NCBI GenBank assembly: GCA_019931245.1 | Contig: JAINDL010000001.1 | Location: 1-64,000, forward strand | Direction: 5' to 3' | Length of the DNA stretch: 64,000 nucleotides | Origin: Bryobacteraceae bacterium CoA2 C42 | GTDB taxonomy: Bacteria; Acidobacteriota; Terriglobia; Bryobacterales; Bryobacteraceae | Shown: one piece after another, positions 50,233 to 59,170 of the stretch | Layout of the letters: each line of letters opens with the position of its first letter | How positions within the stretch are numbered: the first letter of the stretch is position 1 | Position numbers and translations under genes: made by a program | The notes under the pieces: model-generated | What the model was told of the DNA's origin: nothing | The model's database searches: none | Seen by the model: only the letters and a program-made list of their open reading frames with translations

Positions 50233-51135
50233 ATGATCCTCGTCACCGGTGGCGCCGGCTTTATCGGCTCCCACGTCGTCGCGGCCCTGCGCGCCCAGGG
50301 CCGTCCCGTTCCCATCGCCGACCTGCAAGCCCGCTAGCCCTTTGACCTCCGCACCGGCGACCTGCCCGGCCTGCTCCGCCAGGTGGCGCCTACCGCCATC
50401 GTCCACCTGGCCGGCCACGCCGTGGTCGCCGACTCCATTGCCGACCCGCGCCGCGATCTGGAAACCAACCTCGTGCCTACCATCGCTCTTCTCGAAGCGA
50501 TCCGCGCCGTCTGCCCCCAGACGCCGCTCTTGTTCGCCTCCACGGGCGCCGTTTACGGCAGCCACGCCACGCAGCCGTTCACCGAACTCGACCCGGTCTT
50601 CCCTGTCCCGCCCTACGCCGTCTCGAAACTGGCGAGCGAACGCTACTGCGCCTCCTACGCCGCCGTGTACGGTCTCCGCACGGCCTCGCTACGCCTGTTC
50701 TCCGTCTTTGGCCCCGGCCAGCGGAAACAGGTGGTCTACGATCTGATCCGGAAGCTGCTGGCCGACCCGGACCGCCTCGAAATGTTCGGCGACGGTTCGC
50801 AGGTTCGCGACTTCAACCCGGTCGCTAATGTCGCCCCGGCCTTTCTCGTCGCGCTCGACCGCGCGGCGTTCACCGGCGAGGTCTACAACGTCGGCGGGCC
50901 CGAGGCGCTTTCGATCCGGGCCCTGGTCACCCGCCTGGCCGCACTCCTCGGGATCGACCCGGTGCTGGCCTTCACCGGCACGCACCGGATCGGCGACGCC
51001 GAATGCTGGCTGGCCGATTCCTCCAAACTCCAGTCCCTGGGCTACCACCCCGCGATGTCGGTAGAGGATGGCCTGCGGGAAACCATCGGCTGGGTGCGCA
51101 GCGAAGAAGAACCGACCGGCAGCCCTAAAGCTTAA
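50233..51135 (+). pseudogene. NAD-dependent epimerase/dehydratase interrupted by in-frame TAG (50335-50337)
   Basis: MILVTGGAGFIGSHVVAALRAQGRPVPIADLQAR*PFDLRTGDLPGLLRQVAPTAIVHLAGHAVVADSIADPRRDLETNLVPTIALLEAIR...STGAVYG...YAVSK; otherwise intact in one frame. Confidence 0.85.
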
Positions 51136-51160
51136 CCCACCCTCGGCCGGTTGACTCCTT

Positions 51161-52153
51161 ATGAGGGAGCGCCGCCCGTTATCGGAGGAGCTACTGGATA
51201 TCTTCCGGGGTATTCCTCGTGTCTTCCGGCGCGGATACGTTCCCCTGGTAGCGGTACTCACCCTGATCCACTACCCGAACGACATCGATTCCCCGCTGTA
51301 TCCCCCGCAGGCGGCCGCCGTCACCCATTCCGCTGCGGTAACCGTTCCGGAAACCAGCACGGCCAACTTCTCCGACGCCACCTACCTCGGTCCCGACAGC
51401 AACGGCGTCGTGCCCCGGGGTAAAGGACTCGACTACGAATCCACCGCCGCCGAGGCCGCCAAGAAGTATCAGATTGCGCCGCGCGTCGTGGATTTCGTCA
51501 ACGCCCACCAGTTGAAGGATTAGAAGGTTCTCGAAGTGGGTTCCGGACGCGGCTACCTGCAGGATCTTGTCGAGGACGACACGGGCCTCGACCTATCGCC
51601 GTCGGTCGCCCGCCGCTATTACAAAAAGTTCGTGGCCGGCTCCGCCACAGCTCTTCCCTTCCCGGACAATACGTTCGACGCCATCTGGACGGTTTGGGGG
51701 CTCGAACATATCCCCGAGCCGGAAAAGACGATGCGCGAGATGCGGCGGGTGCTCAAGCCCGGAGGCAAGCTGTTTCTGATGGCCGCCTGGAACTGTAAGC
51801 CATGGCTGGCCGATGGTTTCACCGTCCGTCCGTACAGCGACTTCAACTGGAAGGGCAAGCTCGTCAAGGCCAGCCTGCTGTTGCGCGATACGGCCTACCT
51901 GCAGACCACCTATCTGCGACCCACGCGCTTTCTCCGCCACCTGCACTACCGGTCGACCCCTCTCCATTGCAACAAGCTGAAGCCCAACTATGCGGTCTAC
52001 TGGCAGCCGGACAGCGATGCCGCTATTGACATTGATGGATATGAGGCCTACCTCTGGCACAGAGCCCAAGGCGATCAGTGCCTGAACTGCGGGGGAGCGT
52101 GGGAGGAGATGACCAACGCCACGGGCGCGTTAATCCTGCAGGTCAACCAGTAG
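51161..52153 (+). pseudogene. SAM-dependent methyltransferase interrupted by in-frame TAG (51521-51523)
   Basis: ...PRVVDFVNAHQLKD*KVLEVGSGRGYLQDLVEDDTGLDLS...GSATALPFPDNTFDAIWTVWGLEHIPEPEKTMREMRRVLKPGGKLFLMA in one frame. Confidence 0.85.
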
Positions 52154-52229
52154 CCTTCGCCTTGGCCGCGATCGGCCCCACCAGAGCATTGACCCGTTTC
52201 CCGGGCCTGGAGCGGTTACACTGAAAGCG

Positions 52230-52469
52230 ATGATGGTGCGCTGGACATTACTCCTGCTCAGCGCCTGGATCCTGTTCGCGGCTCCGGCCACGCCGTCCCC
52301 TGCGGCATGGCCGGTAATCGCCTGCAGCCAGACGCAACAGGTCGAGTACGCCCCGCCCGTCGCGCCCCCCCGCCTACGGAGTCTGCTCCTTTCATTGGTC
52401 GCCCCGGCCCGGGCGCTGCCCCCTTATCAGCCCGCCCCGCAGAACCGCCCCCCGCCCGCGAACCGCTAA
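52230..52469 (+). CDS. Small Pro-rich secreted peptide
   Basis: MMVRWTLLLLSAWILFAAPA leader; short ORF directly upstream of the SecA-like gene. Confidence 0.4.
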   Translation: MMVRWTLLLLSAWILFAAPATPSPAAWPVIACSQTQQVEYAPPVAPPRLRSLLLSLVAPARALPPYQPAPQNRPPPANR

Positions 52470-52511
52470 CGCGTCCTTCGCCCCGCCCCCCTGCAACCCA
52501 ATAAGGAACCC

Positions 52512-54425
52512 ATGTCCCGCGAAATCCTCGCCGCGGCGCGCCAAGCGATTGCGCGCACGCTCGGCCTTTCTCTCTATCCCTCCCAGGTCCGCGCCGCCGA
52601 AGCCCTGCTGGCCGGCAAAATCGTCGAGATGCCCACCGGCGAAGGCAAAACCGTCGCCGCCGTACCCGCGATTGCGGCCCTCGCCCGCGAGGGCCGCGGC
52701 GTCCACGTCTGGACCGCCAATGACTACCTGGCCGCCCGCGACCAGCAATGGATGGCCCCCGCGTTCGCCGCCCTCGGGCTCACCGTCGCTTCCATCTCCC
52801 AACATTCGACGCCCGAACAGCGCCGCCTCGCTTACCAGGCCGATATCACCTACCTCACGCCCCACGAATGCGGCTACGATTACCTCCGCGACAGCATCGC
52901 GCTCGACCCCGGCGACACCGTGCAGCGCCCCTTCCACGCCGTCGTGATCGACGAAGCCGACTCCATCCTCATCGATGAAGCCCGCATCCCGCTCGTCATC
53001 GCCACCGAGTCCAACGACCTCTCGGCCCATCTGACAAACACCGCCCGGGCCGCCCGCGCACTGCAGCGCGGCATCCACTTCCACGTCGAATCCGACGGGC
53101 AGATTCTCCACCTCACCGACCACGGCATCGACCTCGCCGAGACGCTCCTGGACTGCCCCAATCTCTACGCCGACCCCGAACTCCTTGACGCGCTCCAAAA
53201 CGCCCTCCACGCCGAACACCTGCTCCGCCGCGACGTCGACTATCTCGTAACCGCCTCCGGCATTCTCCCCATCGACGACTACAAGGGCCGCACCATGCGC
53301 GACCGCCGCTGGCCCGCCGGTCTCCACGCCGCTCTCGAAACCAAAGAAGGTCTCCCGCCCCGCCGCGAGGGCCGCATCCTGACGGCCGTCTCGCTCCAAA
53401 ACCTCACCGCGCTCTACCCCTTCGTCTGCGGCATGACCGGCACCGCCGCCACGCAGGCCGAAGAGTTCCGACGTGTCTACGGCCTCGAAGTCGAAGTCAT
53501 CCCGCGCCATCGCCCCTCGATCCGCGTCGATCATCCGGATCGCCTCTTCCGCTCGAAGGCCGGGCAGTATGCCGCGCTGCTCACCGAAATCGCCGCCGTT
53601 CATGCGACGGGGCAACCCCTGCTCGTCGCCACGCGGACGGTGGAAGAGGCCCAGCAGCTCTCGGCGCAACTCTCGCTCCCGCATCACCTTCTGACGGCCA
53701 GAAACGAAGCCGAAGAAGCGGCCGTCATGGCGCGCGCCGGCGAGGTGGGCCGCATTACGGTCTCCACCAACATGGCCGGCCGCGGGGTCGATATCGTCCT
53801 TGGCCCCGGCGCGGCCGAAAAAGGTGGGCTTTGCGTCCTGGGCGTCGGCCGGAACGAATCCCGGCGGATCGACAATCAGTTGCGCGGCCGCGCTGGGCGC
53901 CAGGGCGACCCCGGCGCCTCCCGCTTCTTCGTCTCCTATGAGGACGATCTGATCACGAACTACTTCGGCGCCGCCGAAGCCAACCCGGACGACGTCCAGC
54001 GTCTGCTCGAAGGCCGCCATCTCGATCTCCGTCTCCGGCTTCGGAAGTACGAACAGATCCTCGAGGCCCAGCGCCTTCTCCACGCCGAGCGCCGCCTCCT
54101 ACTGACTCCCCCCGAACAGAAACTCCATCACGACGAACTCTGGAGCCAGCACCTCGAACGCGTCACCCAGTATCGGGCCGGCCTCCACTTTCTCTCTTAC
54201 TCCGGCGCCGACCCCCTGCACGAATACCTTCGCGTGGTTCACCACTGGTTCGAAGAGCTATCCTCACAGCAGCCCGAAGCCAACCGCGGCGCCCGCGGCC
54301 GCGGAGCCACCTGGACCTACCTGTCCACCGACCAGCCCTTCGGAACGCCCTTCTCCCGGCTCCTGAAGAACCTGCTCGCCCACCTTGGCGCCGGAAACAA
54401 GCAGCCCGCCGAGCCCGCGCGGTAG
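52512..54425 (+). CDS. Short SecA-like translocase ATPase (accessory SecA)
   Basis: IVEMPTGEGKTVAAVPA, VHVWTANDYLAARD, VIDEADSILIDEARIPL, GMTGTA, STNMAGRGVDIVLG, RIDNQLRGRAGRQGDPGASRFFVSYEDDL; 637 aa, no C-terminal CxC..CH/CC zinc motif. Confidence 0.88.
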   Translation: MSREILAAARQAIARTLGLSLYPSQVRAAEALLAGKIVEMPTGEGKTVAAVPAIAALAREGRGVHVWTANDYLAARDQQWMAPAFAALGLTVASISQHSTPEQRRLAYQADITYLTPHECGYDYLRDSIALDPGDTVQRPFHAVVIDEADSILIDEARIPLVIATESNDLSAHLTNTARAARALQRGIHFHVESDGQILHLTDHGIDLAETLLDCPNLYADPELLDALQNALHAEHLLRRDVDYLVTASGILPIDDYKGRTMRDRRWPAGLHAALETKEGLPPRREGRILTAVSLQNLTALYPFVCGMTGTAATQAEEFRRVYGLEVEVIPRHRPSIRVDHPDRLFRSKAGQYAALLTEIAAVHATGQPLLVATRTVEEAQQLSAQLSLPHHLLTARNEAEEAAVMARAGEVGRITVSTNMAGRGVDIVLGPGAAEKGGLCVLGVGRNESRRIDNQLRGRAGRQGDPGASRFFVSYEDDLITNYFGAAEANPDDVQRLLEGRHLDLRLRLRKYEQILEAQRLLHAERRLLLTPPEQKLHHDELWSQHLERVTQYRAGLHFLSYSGADPLHEYLRVVHHWFEELSSQQPEANRGARGRGATWTYLSTDQPFGTPFSRLLKNLLAHLGAGNKQPAEPAR

Positions 54426-54503
54426 CATCCGCGGGGCCGCGAAAACATCCCCGCCAACCACCGCGTTACAATAGAGGAGATTCCTCCCCCAAAAGCCGTA
54501 AGC

Positions 54504-55289
54504 TTGTCAGACTACCCCTACGTCACTCTCACTGTCCTCGGTTCCGGCACCAGCGTCGGGGTTCCTTCCATTGGTTGCGATTGCGACGTCTGCACCTCTC
54601 TCGACCCCCGCGATAACCGCATGCGGGCCTCCGTCTGGCTGAATTTCGCCGGCAAAAACGTTGTCATCGACACCTCCCCGGATTTCCGCACCCAATCCCT
54701 CCGCGCCGGAATACCCTATCTCGACGCCGTCCTCTACACCCACTCCCACGCCGACCACATCCTCGGCCTAGATGACCTCCGCCCCTTCAACTACCGCCAG
54801 GGCGGCACCATCCCCATCTACGCCTCCGAACCGACCCTGGTCGTAATCCGCCGCGTCTTCGAGTACGTCTTCTCGGAGGGCCGCAAGGAGAACTCCGTTC
54901 CCCGCCTCACCGTCAACGTCCTCGACGGCGAACCGTTTGAACTCTTCGGCCAGCAGATCACGCCCATCCCGCTCTATCACGGCTCCCTGATCGTCTTCGG
55001 CTATCGCGTCGGGCAGATCGCCTATCTCACCGACCACAATCAGATCCCGGAAGAGTCCATGGATAAACTCCGCGATCTCGACATCCTTTTCCTCGACGCC
55101 CTCCGCTACAAACCCCACCCCACCCACTCCTCCGTCGAACAATCGCTCGCCATCGTCGAGCGTCTCAAGCCCAAAACCGCTTACTTCACCCACATCTGCC
55201 ACGATCTCGGCCACGAGCGCGCCGAAAGCAAACTGCCCCCCAACGTCTTCCTCGCCTACGATGGCCTTCGCGTTGAGGCGCTCCTGTGA
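54504..55289 (+). CDS. MBL-fold metallohydrolase (PhnP-like)
   Basis: LGSGTSVGVPSIGCDCDVCTS, VLYTHSHADHILGLDDLRPF; TTG start. Confidence 0.9.
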   Translation: MSDYPYVTLTVLGSGTSVGVPSIGCDCDVCTSLDPRDNRMRASVWLNFAGKNVVIDTSPDFRTQSLRAGIPYLDAVLYTHSHADHILGLDDLRPFNYRQGGTIPIYASEPTLVVIRRVFEYVFSEGRKENSVPRLTVNVLDGEPFELFGQQITPIPLYHGSLIVFGYRVGQIAYLTDHNQIPEESMDKLRDLDILFLDALRYKPHPTHSSVEQSLAIVERLKPKTAYFTHICHDLGHERAESKLPPNVFLAYDGLRVEALL

Positions 55290-56191
55290 GAGCCGTCACC
55301 ATCGGCGCGTTTGACGGCATCCACCTCGGTCACCGCCTGCTGTTCGAATCGGTCCAATCCATCGCCGCCGTCCGCGGACTGCAGCCCGCCGTTCTCACCT
55401 TCGACCCCCACCCCGCTACCATCGTCGCGCCCTCCCGCGCGCCGAAACTCATTACGACCCTCGACGAACGCCGCCGCCTCATCGCCGCCCTCGGCATCCG
55501 CGAAGTCCACGTCCTCCCCTTCACCCCCGCCCTCAGCCTACTCACCCCCGAACAGTTCGTCCGCCAGGTCCTCCTCGATCAGTTGCAGACCAAAGCCGTC
55601 ATCGTCGGCGCCAACTTCCGCTTCGGCCACCAGCAGGCCGGCCATATCGACGATCTCGAGCGCCTCGGCGAGCAGTTCGATTTCACCGTCCACGCCGCGC
55701 CCGTCCTGGCTTGGCGTGGCCGCAAGGTCTCCTCCACCGTCATCCGCCAGGCCATCGCCGCCGGCCACATCTCCCTCGCCAACCGGATGCTCGGCCGCCC
55801 CTACCCCCTCCGCGGCGCCGTCGTCTCCGGCCACGGCATCGGCTCGAAGCAAACCGTCCCCACCCTGAACCTGGACACCCCTGCCGAACTGCTCCCCGCC
55901 CACGGCGTCTACATCACCCGCACCCGGGACCTCGACGCCGCGCGCACCTGGAACTCGATCACCAACGTCGGCCTCCGCCCCACCTTCTCGGGCGACAGCC
56001 TGAGTATCGAGACCTTCCTGCTCGACCCGTTCGACGGCCATACCCCGGCCTCGATCGAGGTCCAGTTTCTTCGCCGCGTCCGCGAAGAACGTAAATTCCC
56101 CTCGCCGGAAGCCCTGAAAGCGCAAATTCTGTCTGATGTCTCCCGGGCGCAGACCTACTTCCGGCGCACTCGGCCTTGCAATCCCCGATAA
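55286..56191 (+). CDS. ribF: Bifunctional riboflavin kinase/FAD synthetase
   Basis: VTIGAFDGIHLGHRLLF, LTFDPHP, VGANFRFGH, VSSTVIRQAI, GRPYPLRGAVVSGHGIGSKQTVPTLNL; GTGA overlap. Confidence 0.93.
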   Translation: MRAVTIGAFDGIHLGHRLLFESVQSIAAVRGLQPAVLTFDPHPATIVAPSRAPKLITTLDERRRLIAALGIREVHVLPFTPALSLLTPEQFVRQVLLDQLQTKAVIVGANFRFGHQQAGHIDDLERLGEQFDFTVHAAPVLAWRGRKVSSTVIRQAIAAGHISLANRMLGRPYPLRGAVVSGHGIGSKQTVPTLNLDTPAELLPAHGVYITRTRDLDAARTWNSITNVGLRPTFSGDSLSIETFLLDPFDGHTPASIEVQFLRRVREERKFPSPEALKAQILSDVSRAQTYFRRTRPCNPR

Positions 56192-56207
56192 TGAAAAAGG
56201 AGTTCTT

Positions 56208-57209
56208 ATGCCTGTATCTGCTGGAAAACTGAAACACCTCAAAGCCCTTGCGGACACCCGCGGCGTCATCGCCGCCGCCGCGATGGATCAACGCGGCAGC
56301 CTGCAAAAGTCCATCGCCGCCGCCAAGGGCGTCGCCCAGGACGCGGTCTCCCGCGAGGAGATGGAAGAGTTCAAGGTCATCGTCTCGAAGATCCTGACGC
56401 CCCACGCCAGCGCCATTCTGCTCGACCCCGAGTTCGGCCTGCCCGCCGCCGCCGCCCGCGATAAGAATTGCGGCCTGCTGCTGGCCTACGAAAAGACCGG
56501 CTACGACGCCAGCACCCCGGGCCGTCTGCCGGACCTTCTCTCCGATGTCTCGGTAAAGCGCATCAAGGACATGGGCGGCGACGCGGTCAAGATCCTCCTC
56601 TACTACAACCCCTTCGACGATCCGAAGATCAACGACATCAAGCACGCCTTCTGCGAACGCATCGGCGCCGAGTGCGAATACTACGAAATCCCGTACTTCC
56701 TCGAGTTCATCGGCTACGATCCGCAGGGCGGCAGCGAGAAGGGCATCGAGTTCGCCAAGGCCAAGCCCGAGATCGTGCTCCAGAGCATGGTCGAGTTCTC
56801 CAAGCCCCAGTACAACGTCGACGTCCTGAAGGTGGAAGTCCCTGTCAACGCGGAGTTCGTCGAAGGCAGCAGCGTCTTCAAGGGCCAGGCCGCTTACACC
56901 CGCGCCCAGGCGCTTGAGTACTACCGCAAGGCCGCCGAAGTCGCCACTAAGCCGTTCATCTATCTCTCGGCCGGCGTTTCCAACGACCAGTTCACCGAGT
57001 CCCTCGCCATGGCCGCCGAAGCCGGCACCGCCTACAGCGGCGTGCTCTGCGGACGCGCCACCTGGAAAGAGGGCATCCCGGTGTACGGCAAGCACGGCGC
57101 CAAGGCCCTTGAAGACTGGATGAGCACCGAAGGCGTCAAGAACATCAACGCCGTCAACGAGGCCATCAAGCCCGCCACGAGCGTCTTCAAAGTCCTCGGT
57201 ATCGAATAA
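56208..57209 (+). CDS. Tagatose 1,6-diphosphate aldolase family protein (LacD-like)
   Basis: MDQRGSLQKSI, ILLDPEFGLPAAA, GGDAVKILLYYNPFDD; aaggag SD upstream. Confidence 0.88.
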   Translation: MPVSAGKLKHLKALADTRGVIAAAAMDQRGSLQKSIAAAKGVAQDAVSREEMEEFKVIVSKILTPHASAILLDPEFGLPAAAARDKNCGLLLAYEKTGYDASTPGRLPDLLSDVSVKRIKDMGGDAVKILLYYNPFDDPKINDIKHAFCERIGAECEYYEIPYFLEFIGYDPQGGSEKGIEFAKAKPEIVLQSMVEFSKPQYNVDVLKVEVPVNAEFVEGSSVFKGQAAYTRAQALEYYRKAAEVATKPFIYLSAGVSNDQFTESLAMAAEAGTAYSGVLCGRATWKEGIPVYGKHGAKALEDWMSTEGVKNINAVNEAIKPATSVFKVLGIE

Positions 57210-57221
57210 ACCACCACCCCT

Positions 57222-57252
57222 GCCGGGAGGCCCTTTACCAGGCCTCCCGGTT
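57222..57252. terminator. Intrinsic terminator after the aldolase; overlaps the 3' end of the convergent gene
   Basis: CCGGGAGGCC-ctttacca-GGCCTCCCGG then tttccaatttt; 10-bp perfect stem. Confidence 0.85.
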
Positions 57253-59079
57253 TCCAATTTTCACCCGGAACAGCGGCTTTGCCCGCTCCCCCTCCTCCAT
57301 CTCGTACCGCTCCTCCGTCTTCCCCGCCTCCCACCCGCGCCAGAGCCACGCCAGCGACTCCGGCAGGTCCAACGCCCCCTGCGCAATGGCATGGCTCCCC
57401 TCGCCAAAGCGAAAGTGGAAGTCGTATCCCTTCATCTTCAGCGCATTGGCCATTTGGATGTTGTTCAGCGGCCAACTCCCCGTCTCGTTCTCGATATCGT
57501 CGCTGCCGTCCGACAGCCAGACCCGGAGGTTCTTACGTGCCTCCCGCCGCACCCGGTGCGAAACGATATAGCCGCCATCCTGCTGCTGCTCCGGACGCCA
57601 CTGAATGCCCGTGTAACTGCCGATATGGGAGAGCACCCGGCTGAACTGCCCTGGAAAATACCACGCCACGTTCCAGGCGCAGATCGCCCCCGAAGAGGCC
57701 CCCGCGATCGCCCGCGAATAGGCGTCGCGCCGCAACTTGTAGCTCTTCTCCACCTCCGGCAGCACCTCGTCGAGCAGATAGCGGCCATAACGATCCGAAA
57801 CCGTATCGTATTGAATACTCCGTATCCGCGGCCCCGGCGAAATCAGCACGTGCACCATCGGCGGAATCAGCCGCCGGTGCACCAGGTTATCGGTGACTAT
57901 CTGCATCCGCAGCCGCAGCAGATCCGCGTTGCCCACCAGCGTCTCGCCGTCCTGCCAGACCATCAACGGCGCCCCGGCCCGCAGGTCCGCGCCCGCGTTC
58001 ACGTACACCCAGTAGTTGGCCCGCATCCCTGGATAGACTCGGCTTTCGATCGTGCGCATCGGCGACATCGCGCCCCGCGCCGCGCCCGGCAGCGGATAGG
58101 AGTCCGGGTTGTAGCCCGCCACGTCATAGGTGCCTAGCGTCCGCCCCGCCGTCAGGTAGGTATAGGTGTGCGTGGTTCCCAGCCGCAGCCGCATCAGCCG
58201 GTACCAGAGATTCGTCCCCGGCACCGCGCGCATCGCCACGGGCGGCTGTTTGTCTACCGACACCACCGCCGGCGTCTCACTCTCCACCGCGAACAAAAAC
58301 TCCTGGCCCCACACCGCCGCCCCGTCGCGCGCCTTCAACCCCGGCAGCCCGCTCCGCAGCAACTCCCCGAGCCGCGGCGAATCCGTCCGCGCCGCCTCGA
58401 TCAACTCCTCGAGCGGATGCACCGCCGCGGCCGGCCGCGGCGCCACCCGCGTCACCAGATCCGGGTGGTCGGTTTCAATCAACTGCGCGCCCAGCCCGAT
58501 CACGCGCCGCATCTCCTCCTCCCGGTCCCGCTCCCCGAGCAGCGTTACCGCGATGCGCGCGCCGCAGCGGCGCACGGCCTCCCGGTATCCCGCCTCGGCC
58601 AGCTGCTCGATCGACAGGCGGATCACCGTGGTCCGCAGCGCGGCGCACACCTCCGCCACCTCGGCCACGCTCCGCACCTTCGGCATCGTATCCACCCCCG
58701 GCAGCAGCGCGGCGAAGCGCGCCAACCGTTCGCGGCTCCCTTCGATCACCACGCGGCCCGTCATCCCCGTCTCCCGGATCTCGGCGGCAACCGCGTCCAC
58801 GTCGCCGGCCTTATGGTCGACATCGACCCGCATTCCAGCCTGCCGCGCCCACGCAAGCGCCTCCCGGAAGCGCACCACTCCCCACTCGCGCAGCGTTGCG
58901 TAGGGCATCTCCGCCACGGCCCCGCGGCCGGCCGTCGTCCGGTCCACCGTCGCATCGTGCATGAGCACCAGCACGCCGTCGCGCGTAGCCCGGACGTCCA
59001 CCTCCACGTAGGCCGCTCCCGCCGCCTGCCCCGCCCCGGCGCAAAGCACCCAACCCAACGCCCATCGAACTACTCTCAT
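57235..59079 (-). CDS. N-terminally incomplete GDPD-like domain fused to enterochelin-esterase-like (alpha/beta hydrolase) domain
   Basis: AAYVEVDVRATRDGVLVLMHDATVDRTTAGRGAVAEM (GDPD core without HRG/PENT); IAGASSGAICAWNVAWYFPGQFSRVLSHIGSY (GxSxG). Confidence 0.82.
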   Translation of the reverse strand: MRVVRWALGWVLCAGAGQAAGAAYVEVDVRATRDGVLVLMHDATVDRTTAGRGAVAEMPYATLREWGVVRFREALAWARQAGMRVDVDHKAGDVDAVAAEIRETGMTGRVVIEGSRERLARFAALLPGVDTMPKVRSVAEVAEVCAALRTTVIRLSIEQLAEAGYREAVRRCGARIAVTLLGERDREEEMRRVIGLGAQLIETDHPDLVTRVAPRPAAAVHPLEELIEAARTDSPRLGELLRSGLPGLKARDGAAVWGQEFLFAVESETPAVVSVDKQPPVAMRAVPGTNLWYRLMRLRLGTTHTYTYLTAGRTLGTYDVAGYNPDSYPLPGAARGAMSPMRTIESRVYPGMRANYWVYVNAGADLRAGAPLMVWQDGETLVGNADLLRLRMQIVTDNLVHRRLIPPMVHVLISPGPRIRSIQYDTVSDRYGRYLLDEVLPEVEKSYKLRRDAYSRAIAGASSGAICAWNVAWYFPGQFSRVLSHIGSYTGIQWRPEQQQDGGYIVSHRVRREARKNLRVWLSDGSDDIENETGSWPLNNIQMANALKMKGYDFHFRFGEGSHAIAQGALDLPESLAWLWRGWEAGKTEERYEMEEGERAKPLFRVKIGNREAW

Positions 59080-59114
59080 CCTTCGCTCTCCCTGGCCGGA
59101 CCATCCGCCCCGCC

Positions 59115-59150
59115 AAAAGCAGCGGCGCCCCCCGCAGAGGGCACCGCTGC
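59115..59150 (-). terminator. Probable terminator of the downstream-ending TonB-dependent receptor gene
   Basis: Minus strand GCAGCGGtGCCC...GGGCgCCGCTGC followed by TTTT; one mismatch in the stem. Confidence 0.6.
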
Positions 59151-59170
59151 CTTTGTTCCTTGGAGATCCG

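Noticed and set aside
50335-51523. Genome-wide amber reassignment (alternative genetic code)
   Set aside because: TAG ends several intact genes in the same window at expected protein termini, so a global recoding is not supported; only local readthrough or mutation remains.
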